Assembly: GCF_905220565.1 (NCBI RefSeq)
Contig: NC_059418.1
Coordinates: 10,531,441-10,595,440 of the forward strand
Direction of reading: 5' to 3'
DNA length: 64,000 nt
DNA from: Melitaea cinxia
Taxonomy: Eukaryota > Arthropoda > Insecta > Lepidoptera > Nymphalidae
Each line of letters begins with the position of its first letter. The stretch's first letter is position 1. The position numbers were made by a program, and so were the translations under genes. Under the pieces are notes generated by a model. It did no database searches. It saw only the letters and a list, made by a program, of their open reading frames with translations, and was not told the origin of the DNA. This document shows positions 55,832 through 63,832 of this stretch, piece by piece.

Positions 55832-55904
55832 CAGCGGGAGGATGATCTTCATCGTGTACCGCTTACCAGACGGTACCAATTTCTCATTTTTGATAATTTC
55901 CCGC
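55832..55904 (+). ncRNA. T2 snRNA-like RNA, C8 partner
   Basis: Outer GCGGGA (55834-55839) and TCCCGC (55899-55904) pair perfectly, and CATTTTTGATAATT is kept. The apical half is rewritten yet still offers GATGAT/ATCGTG and ACCG/CGGT pairings. Confidence 0.45.
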
Positions 55905-57150
55905 AAAATTTGAAACTAATTACACATTTCTAGTAAATAATTAATGTAATAAAAATGTAAGTTATTAATTAACTAAATGTAAGTTTATTAATTAACTCAC
56001 GTTGTCCTGGCGGTTGTACCGATTTGTCTTTCGTGCATTTGTTAGAACATTTTATTTTTGAAGTAAAACTTTTTTATACACGCTTTGGAGGCGAAGAAAA
56101 AACTAAACCTATCAAATACATATCTTGGACTTACTAATAATGATAATCAGATAAAACTCTAATAACGAAATACAAGTATTACGCACCCGATATTGTCATA
56201 GGCTGTACGACAATTACTTATAATGAAGATGTCTCTTAAACAAATATATGTACACATACACATTGTTACATCTTATACTGTATACAATATATGTATGGAC
56301 ATTTTACTAAAGATTTTTTTTATCCTTGACTTTTAACTTGAAAACTGAACTACGCTCGCTCATAGTCAATTTAATTCAAAGCAATTGTAAAAAAAAAAAA
56401 TTCAATCAAAGACCCAAGTCGTTATTATTCAGAGAACAATCTTGCTTCCGGTAAAGTCAACACGACGCTAACGAAGCTATTCTATTGTTTAACGTTCTTT
56501 TAAAATGTCTTGCTAAGTTTAAGCTTGGTAAGTTTCTTATCTTGATTCTTACCCGTAATAGATCTATGTTAGAAGTTCCTCAACATTATTCAAACTCGCT
56601 GTTACTGAGACTCCCTCATACGTATAACACATTATTTAAAAATGTCCACATTTTCACAAAGTCTAAAAGGATATTTAAAATCAATATAATAAAAATACTA
56701 TCTGAGTCACCGTAACAATGTATAAACTATAAGTCTATATTATGTATCTGTATATGTATGATGTGTATGTTATTATGTTATTTATATAAGCCTCTTTTAC
56801 TATGTTATTTATATATGTGTATTGTTAAGTGTTAGTTAACTGTGTCTCAACATCGAAATTCTCTTATAAGCATTTTTTGTGTATCGGAATGTACTCTGAT
56901 TGTGACTGTTGTTTTCTTTTTTGTCAACGATATCTCCATAATACCAATTTGTTAACTTTAGGGAAATCTGTTATTGGCTATATTATTTTTTATATGCTTT
57001 ATGATAAGAATAATAAATAAGAAGCTGTTGGTTTTCTGAATAAGTGAAAAATAAAATATGACTCGAAAAATATTTCTTTTTAAGTATATAAAGAAACGAT
57101 GGACAACCTCACGATTGCAGTAAATATCGGCAAAACCGAATGGAGAACGG
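55905..57150. other. AT-rich, possible LINE remnant
   Basis: Mostly AT-rich. See the low-confidence fragment at 56485. No core box. Confidence 0.35.
56485..56715 (+). pseudogene. Possible LINE ORF2 C-terminal remnant
   Basis: The 76-residue frame includes RNRSMLEVPQHYSNS, PHTYNTLF and KSKRIFKINI. The spacing resembles the end of some non-LTR ORF2 proteins (VP..., YN, F...FK...). No catalytic motif is present. Could be chance. Confidence 0.25.
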
Positions 57151-57245
57151 AGCTTATATATATAAACGCTTCACACTTAACAGTGCCCACCAGGATTTAT
57201 TTTTGTGTCGGGGGCACAAATACCCAGAAATCAGCTAACATCTGT

Positions 57246-57246
<1 letters not shown>

Positions 57247-57279
<33 letters not shown>
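57247..57279. repeat. (AC)n microsatellite
   Basis: Slightly longer than its sister at 48406. Confidence 0.9.
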
Positions 57280-57281
<2 letters not shown>

Positions 57282-57580
57282 CCCCAGCGTGGTGAATATG
57301 GGCAACACACGTGAATTCACGCCATTTTTGGCGTGAATTCGTGGAGGCCTAAGTCCAGCAGTGGACTGCAATATCCTGAAGTGATGGTGTGATGATGATG
57401 ATGATGATGACATCTATCTGTTTGCGAGTCTAAGTCCATCGAATGTTATCTGTGACTCCTGCGATAAGCTATATAAGTCGAGTTATATCATGTAAATTAT
57501 GTGAACAGATCAATCGTCGCGAGTAGCGACTCATGTTCATTCGTGTGTATCAATTATGGTATGTAAGTAAATTTATTAGA

Positions 57581-57669
57581 GTTCCGTTTCTCCTACATGG
57601 TGATAGGGGACGGAATTAGAAAAATTAGCAAAATAAAAACAAGTATCTTATGAACTATTAGTGCTAAGC
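57581..57669 (-). ncRNA. Type C snRNA-like RNA, C9
   Basis: Minus core 57725-57689, start 57669. Segment 57646-57627 (20 nt) identical to C6, hairpin 57583-57614. 5' hairpin deleted as in C6. Confidence 0.4.
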
Positions 57670-58292
57670 AAGACATTCTCAATATCGACTATGAACACAA
57701 TAACAAAAACTTTGCCACCGCGATTTGTAACTTGATGAGTGCCACCTGTTACCAAGTAGAAACATGCACAGTATATTCGCTTTGTTTGAACCATGAGAGC
57801 CATCTATCAACAAATTGCAACAAACACCGAACATTCAATACGTCGGACCTGCTCATTTGCAAACTGTGCTTAAGACTACTACTATTTTTACCGCGATTGT
57901 TAATTTGTGTGGAAACATGAAATGGAGATAAGATTCGGTTTCACTTGATGTTGAATAATTATCATCACTCATAAAAATTATCGTAACAAGGAAATGTAAG
58001 TAATGACAATTAATTTATGATTAAAAAATGCTTTATTGTACACCACATTTTACAAATCAAAAATTTATATTTAAGCTATCAAGTTTCGTAATTGTAACGT
58101 AATCGTGTTTTCAATCTAAAAACTGAATTTCAAAGTATTTAAAGTTATACTATCGAATAATATTATTCACACCTACCCCTTTTAATATAATTAAAATCCA
58201 TTGAATTAACCCCAATTGAATGCGTAAATAACTTCAAGCAAATGTATTTTAATTATATCATCATAATCATCATAAATCATTAATTAGCTTTA

Positions 58293-58295
<3 letters not shown>

Positions 58296-58324
<29 letters not shown>

Positions 58325-58560
58325 AACAGCCTATACAGTGCTGCTGGACATAGGCCTCCACAATTTTACGCCAAAAATAGCGTGAACTCATGTGTTTTGC
58401 CCATAGTCACCACGCTGGTCAGGGGGGTTGGTGACCGCAGGGCTGGCTTTGTCGCACCGAAGACGCTGCTGCCCCTTTTCGGCCTGTGTATTTCAAAGCC
58501 AGGAGTTGGATGGTTATCCCGGCACCGGTCGGCTTTTTAAGTTCCAAGGTGGTAGAGGAA
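58296..58560 (-). repeat. LINE-tail repeat F, reverse copy
   Basis: (ATC)n at 58296-58324 followed by the reverse of family F. Confidence 0.6.
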
Positions 58561-58693
58561 CTGTGTTAGCTTTATTCACTTTAAGAATTTTAATTTTACC
58601 CAAAAAATCATTCAACGTAATATTAACTCACTGGTCCACACTTTCTCAATTGACTTTTTTGGTTATATGAATGTTGTTAAAATATATCTACTT

Positions 58694-58800
58694 TGACAAC
58701 TATTGAAGTGCTGCCCACGCCTTCCTTAGTGTCAAGAAGATAAAACACTGACTTTGTAATTACCTTTGTATACTGTAACAAAAATCTTGCCACCAGGATT
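58694..58800 (-). ncRNA. T5 snRNA-like RNA, copy e
   Basis: Minus core 58800-58764 with TATACAAAG, start 58744. TGACA/TGTCA (58734-58730 with 58698-58694) encloses GGAAGGCGTGGGCAGCACTTC. Best-preserved T5 with copy a. Confidence 0.45.
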
Positions 58801-58989
58801 TAGAATTTGTATTTTTATCATGAGTTTTATTTATCAACGAGTCAAAACACAACGAATATTGTCTGTGGTTCCTGTGATAAGTCGAGATACATTTTTTTGT
58901 GATGGGCATTATCAGAGAAGAAAAAAAGGATTTTGTTTGGTCTACTTACGTTATTCTATCTGCTATAGTTACCGAAATAATTTTTGATT

Positions 58990-59107
58990 GATTGATTGAA
59001 TGGCTTTTAGTTGTGCCAAAAATATATCTTTTTGAAATTAAAACTTACGTAAACTAGTAATAATGATCTACTATAAATACAACAGCGAAAACCTTGTCAC
59101 CGCGATC
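58990..59107 (-). ncRNA. O9 predicted transcript
   Basis: Minus core 59107-59071 (TATTTATAG), start near 59051. Sister of O8 and conserved with it. No strong fold. Confidence 0.35.
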
Positions 59108-59119
59108 AATAACTTGATT

Positions 59120-59710
59120 AACAGAAGTAGGGCACATCAGGAACTTTCCTGCTCAAAATATGGAGCAGCCCGACTGGAGAAGTACCTCGATGTTGCAGAA
59201 GATTACAGCTAAATAATACTGTTTTCAAGCAGAGTTGTGTTCCTCTGGTGAGTAAGGTGACCAGAGCTCCTGGGGGGGATCGATAAGGGATAGGGTCGGC
59301 AACGCGTTTGCGATGCTCCAGGTTTAACAGACGTCTATTAAGCTACGGTAATCGTTTACCACCAGATGAGACGTACGCTTATTTGCCGACCTAGTAATAT
59401 ATAAATAAAATATTACTATTTTTTTTAATATGTAAACTAGCGCTTGACTGCGATCTCACCTGATGGTAAGTGAAAATGCAGCCTAAGATTGGTGCGCGCT
59501 TGCCTAGAAGATACCTATTCACTCTTGATTTGAAGATACCCAAGATGTAATTGGTTGGAAAAACGGAAGCCGAAAGGGCATTCTAAATTTTTGCGGTGTT
59601 TATTAAGAACGAGGAAGCAAAGTGCTTAGTGCGAGATCGTGGGATTTCAACCACGTAGCGGTGCAGACTCATGCGATGCCTTGCTGTTCGGTGGTAGAAA
59701 GGTGAATGCT
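59120..59710 (+). repeat. SINE-type segment and GCGCTTGACTGCGATC repeat
   Basis: Sister of 50225-50860. Confidence 0.55.
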
Positions 59711-59866
59711 AGATACTATTATAAAAATTGACACTCAAAGTACAAAATTTCGTCTTAAATAAAGTTACGCAGATCAAGCACAGTCAATATTGGATGTACT
59801 GGTATGTTTCTATTTGTATCTTGTATATCTTGTGTAGATGGCACTCGTCGTTAGTTGGTTATTTTG

Positions 59867-59990
59867 AATCGCGGTAACGAGATTTTTATTTTTATATATA
59901 AAGTTGATTACGATCACTTTGATAATTGAAAATCTTGGAGAGTTCATAACGGAGCAAGCACTATGTAGTTCTCCAAATTTTCGCATAATA
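59867..59990 (+). ncRNA. T3 snRNA-like RNA, copy e
   Basis: Core 59867-59903, perfect TATATAAAG, start 59923. TTGGAGA (59935-59941) pairs with TCTCCAA (59970-59976). The inner arms are rewritten from ATAACG/CGTTAT to CATA/TATG and remain complementary. Confidence 0.5.
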
Positions 59991-60043
59991 TATATGAGAA
60001 TATATAATTAAGGCACATTTAGTAAGTTAGTTAGTTCAGGCTA

Positions 60044-60145
60044 CCATTTCATCCAGCTCATCCAGCCGACACCGGCAATCTTACGTAGATCGTCGTTACA
60101 ACGAGCCAGAGGTCGTCCCACAGTGCAATTGCCAACACGTCTCCG
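60044..60145 (-). pseudogene. LINE reverse transcriptase ORF, C-terminal fragment
   Basis: Minus frame reads RRRVGNCTVGRPLARCNDDL and then RKIAGVGWMSWMKW. This matches the GRP...R(W/C)xDDL/I(R/V)K(I/V)AG...WM motif near the end of many arthropod LINE ORF2 proteins. About 34 residues, no other domain. Confidence 0.55.
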
Positions 60146-60469
60146 CTTCAGGACTCATCTACTCCATCGGCCATCGGTCCTGTGTCACAGGTGACCAGCC
60201 CACTGGCACTTCAACTCACTGATTCTGTGGGCTATGTAAGATAAATTTACTTGTAGTTAATTATGCATTCGATCAGGGTAAGAATATATAAGAGGGTAGT
60301 TGTAAATTATATGTCCCGGTGATATTAATAATTTAAATAATTTGATTAATTAATAATTTAATTAATTTAATAAATAATTTAAAATCCGGTTTCTACATTA
60401 ATAAAATAATTAGGTTTTAGTTAGAAACATTGATGGGCTTAAATATATATTGTTGATACGTTTTTTTTA

Positions 60470-60700
60470 ATACAACTATGTCGGCAAACAAGCGTACGGC
60501 TCACCTGATGGTAAGTGATAACTGTAGCTTCTAAACATCTGCAACACTAGAAACAAGCGCGTTGCTGACCCTATCTACTATTTCCCTCAGGAGCTCTGGA
60601 CACCTTACTCAACACAGGAGCACAACACTGCCTGAAATCAGTATTATTTAACTATGATCCCGTGAGGTCAAGGTACTTCCCCAGTTAGGCTTGGCCATCT
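60470..60700 (-). repeat. SINE-type segment, reverse
   Basis: GTCGGCAAACAAGCGTACGG to GAGGTCAAGGTACTTCC, the complement of the 34430/50225 segment. Confidence 0.6.
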
Positions 60701-60826
60701 TTATATTTTTTATTTATTAATTTATTTAAATTCTTTATTGTACAATAAAGTGTGCATAAAAGGCGGGCTTAACGCTAAATCGTTTCCTCTTAGCCAACTT
60801 TGGTATGTGCAAGAAAGTATAGTGCG

Positions 60827-60909
60827 TGGTTCCGTTACACACTGTGACGTGGTAAGGAACTAGAAAAAATTACTTGATATCTCACTATTATTTTTATAGC
60901 GGGCAATTG
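60827..60909 (-). ncRNA. Type B U7-like RNA, B6
   Basis: Minus core 60965-60929, start 60909. Segment 60904-60872 (33 nt), TTTTTTCTAG, hairpin 60829-60860 identical to B1 and B4. Confidence 0.5.
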
Positions 60910-61014
60910 CAATGGAATTTACAGATTCACTTAAACAGAATTATAACGATCTCGTCACCGCGATTCAGTATCCGTAGCCGACGATTAGTGCCATCTATTG
61001 ACACAGAATAACAC

Positions 61015-61267
61015 TTCAATCTACGTGACTTCGGTCGGACTGTGACGGAATAAATAAATACATATCTACACAATACACACACGGTCGTCTGTCCCTAAAG
61101 TAAGCAAATTAATGCTTGTGTTATAGGTAACAGCCGACTGGTATAGCTACATTTTTTTTTGATAAACATACTTATAAATAATACATATATAAATATATAA
61201 ATAAATATATACACATGACGAATGTGAACGTGGAATGACGCTTTGTTAAAATATTTGATGAATAATT
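61015..61267. other. AT-rich, no gene
   Basis: No features seen beyond (ATAA)n-like runs. Confidence 0.35.
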
Positions 61268-61695
61268 AATTGTGTTTGCAGGCAAATCAAGAAAAACCGA
61301 CTTAAATTATATCGACAAGTAATACAACGTAGGTAGACGAAAAAATAGTCAAGTATTATACATATCAAAGATAACTCCAAAAGTTGTGATCAGATCTCGA
61401 TGAAATTTAAATGTGACCACATGATAAACATCGGCTTTCGATTAAATTAAAAATCATCAAAATCAGTACACCCAGTAAAAAAGTTATACAGATTTTCGAG
61501 AGTTTCTCTCGATTCCTCTGGGATCCCATCATCAGATCGTGGTTTCCTTATCATAGTACTAAACTAGTAATATCTCCGTTCCAACAAATAAAGAATTATA
61601 AAAATCGGTTCATAAACGACGGAGTTATCCCCGAACATATATAAAAATTATACGGTCAAATTGAGTAACCTCCTCCTTTTTTGAAGTCGGTTAAA
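61268..61695 (-). mobile_element. TE family A, internally deleted copy
   Basis: Both ends are present. The middle shortcut TTCATAAACGACGGAGTTAT matches the fragment at 45862, marking a subfamily. Confidence 0.65.
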
Positions 61696-62129
61696 AATTA
61701 TTAAGGTTATGTTAAGTCTCGCTGATGTTGATAATTTTTCTAATATAACAGAGATGTTGATTAAAATTAGTCGTTTGATCGTTACTAGGTTTTTTTTATA
61801 GTTAGGAAAGTTCCTTCGGTGCCCTACCTTAGTTAGTGGTGTGTGTCAGTAGTAGGTGGTGCTTATCTTTGATTACAAGTCACATTAAGAAATTTTCGAA
61901 GTGCCGTTCCCTGTCACTCGGTGAAACAGAGCTATTATACTAGGAATCAGCTGTCCGTCCGCGGTACACAGTTATGCTTATAACGTATACATAATTATAT
62001 AATACGTAAACATTTATCATTGCCACGTGTTTTTCTACGCCAAGTGACAAAAATAAAATAAAATGCTACAAACCAATATGGTGTACAATTTCAATTTATA
62101 TTTAAAAGAAGATGAAATAACAATACTAT

Positions 62130-62193
62130 AAAAATGCCGTAAATAATGTCGAGTGTACTCCTTATACTGTCACTTGTTATTATTTTCGGCATC
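62130..62193 (-). ncRNA. Singleton snRNA-like RNA O5 with T5 end
   Basis: Minus core 62248-62212 (TATAAATGT), start near 62192. ATGCCG (62192-62187) pairs with CGGCAT (62139-62134), AATAAT (62184-62179) with ATTATT (62147-62142). TTTTT ends at 62130. About 64 nt, Pol III-like layout. Confidence 0.5.
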
Positions 62194-62211
62194 GACTAAA
62201 GCTTTTTTGTG

Positions 62212-62388
62212 ACATTTATAGAATACAAAATATCTTGACATGGCGATTTAGCATAATTATGAAGCCGAAGGTGAAGGCTATCTATCAACAAGTCCAAACA
62301 TAACCGAATGCCAACGAATGTACGGTTGTTGATTGGTGGTAGTAAATATTAGATCGCGGTGGTAAGATTTTTATTTTTGTATGTAAAA
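62212..62388. promoter_or_regulatory. Divergent promoter pair, O5/O6
   Basis: Minus core 62248-62212 and plus core 62352-62388 (TATGTAAAA), only 104 bp apart. Confidence 0.5.
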
Positions 62389-62400
62389 ACAACTCTGATA

Positions 62401-62470
62401 ATTCCGAAAATTCGACTGGCGGAACAAACTAGTAATGCTGAAATGTTACAAGTTTGAACATAAGCTCTCA
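62401..62470 (+). ncRNA. O6 predicted transcript
   Basis: Starts with a TTCCG/CGGAA stem (62402-62406 and 62420-62424) just where the plus core predicts. The rest is unstructured and the 3' end unclear. Confidence 0.35.
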
Positions 62471-62569
62471 TTATAAAACAGTAACAACTTTTAACAAACT
62501 GTCAACATATTTTAGACTTCCGTTCACTCGCAGCTTTAACAGAAATTTATCACTAAACAATAATTGTCT

Positions 62570-63350
62570 CTGCTCACAAATGAAAAAAAACCGACTTCAA
62601 TTACATCGACAAGTAATAAATAAAACGTAAGTAGACACAAAATGATCAAGTACTTAAGTTTTGATACACGAAACACTAATTTTCAGTTATGACTGCCTCG
62701 ATAAGTCGATACTAACAAGGCGGACCGAGACACAGTTACACAATTACAGCCTATGTTACTGCAGGACTTCTTCCTCTCTGCGGGAGTATTTCCTATTACT
62801 TGCTCTTTAGATAGATATTACAAAACTTATTAAGTAAGTGAAGTATGAAACAGGCAAGAAATTATAATACATTTGTTTAAATTTCATCGTATTCGATTAT
62901 TGTATTTGCGGGTGGCTGTCAAAATCATCGCCGCTAAGTAGGTCTACCTTTGCTTATACGACTTCATCCAAAAGGAAGTTATAAGTAATTATAATAACTT
63001 GTATATAAATAAAGCATGTGCTGTGGTGGTTATGGCAGTAAAGAATATAGCCACGCCCTCTCTTCCCGTGGGTGTCGTAAAAGGGATAACACAGTTCCAC
63101 TACTACCTTGGAACTTATAAAATATACAAAAAAAAAAACACGCTTTTATAGCTAATCGAACTAAAAAGAAGAGTTTATATTAGTAGTAGAAGATCGAACA
63201 ATCAATCATAATTAATAACTTCGAAATAAAATTATAATAAGATTTAAGAGAGAATAATTCAATTCAAAGTAAAAAAGTATTAACTTGTCACGGCTCCAAC
63301 TATATATCAGTGATACGGAAGCACAACGGAGACCTAGAGCTACACACATA
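62570..63350. repeat. Repeat fragments, no gene
   Basis: 62570-62660 is a start fragment of TE A. 63034-63110 is the GTGGGTGTCGTAA part of family F, interrupted. The rest is AT-rich. Confidence 0.4.
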
Positions 63351-63446
63351 TAGTTCCGTCACGCCCTGTTACGGGGTTAGGAACTCCAAAAATTGCACAA
63401 ACGTAAAAACTGCACAAAGAATCTGGTCACAGACACAGATATAATG
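63351..63446 (-). ncRNA. Type B snRNA-like RNA, B7 (canonical Sm site)
   Basis: Minus core 63502-63466 with TACATAAAG, start near 63446. The RNA carries AATTTTTGG (canonical Sm site) followed by hairpin 63353-63384: GTTCC/GGAAC as in other B copies, but CAC/GTG replaced by CCC/GGG. The long 5' part has a TCTG/CAGA mini-stem. B7 is diverged from B1-B6 throughout and about 96 nt long, so it may be the closest to a standard snRNA. Confidence 0.5.
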
Positions 63447-63465
63447 GTAATAATGCAGTCAATAA

Positions 63466-63631
63466 CTTTATGTATACTAACAAAAATATAGTCATCGCGG
63501 TTCAGGATTTATAAACGACGATAAGTGCCATCTATTAACAATCGGTTCAGTTTCGCTTGTCGTTGACGGCACTTCTCGTCAGTTACAAATGACGAATCAC
63601 GATGACAAGGTCTTTATTGTTGTACATAAAG
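63466..63631. promoter_or_regulatory. Divergent promoter pair, B7/O7
   Basis: Minus core 63502-63466 and plus core 63595-63631 (TACATAAAG), 93 bp apart, with GTGCCATCTATTAAC and GACGGCACTTCTC between. Confidence 0.55.
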
Positions 63632-63650
63632 TCAATTATGATCATTTTGA

Positions 63651-63715
63651 ATATTGGGGAACAAAATACCCTCTCGTGTATCGCTTACAGCTACGTCTTC
63701 AGTTCCCAGTTTTTA
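63651..63715 (+). ncRNA. Singleton snRNA-like RNA O7
   Basis: GGGAAC (63657-63662) pairs with GTTCCC (63702-63707) immediately before AGTTTTTAAC. The interior CTCGTGTATCGCTTACAG resembles O4. Starts at the position predicted by the plus core. Confidence 0.5.
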
Positions 63716-63832
63716 ACATTTCCAAGAAGTTTAAGATTTCAATGCACTCATAGCCTTAACGTAACTATTGTACTAAATCAACGTCTTCTCTGACGTTCTG
63801 ACGATTCTTCGATCGCACATTAAGTCGATAAT

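Larger units (their letters stand above)
57155..59990 (+). repeat. Segmental duplication, right copy
   Basis: Partner of 48310-51260, offset about 8.8 kb. Upstream flanks differ (Helitron repeat on the left copy, AT-rich DNA here). Confidence 0.8.
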
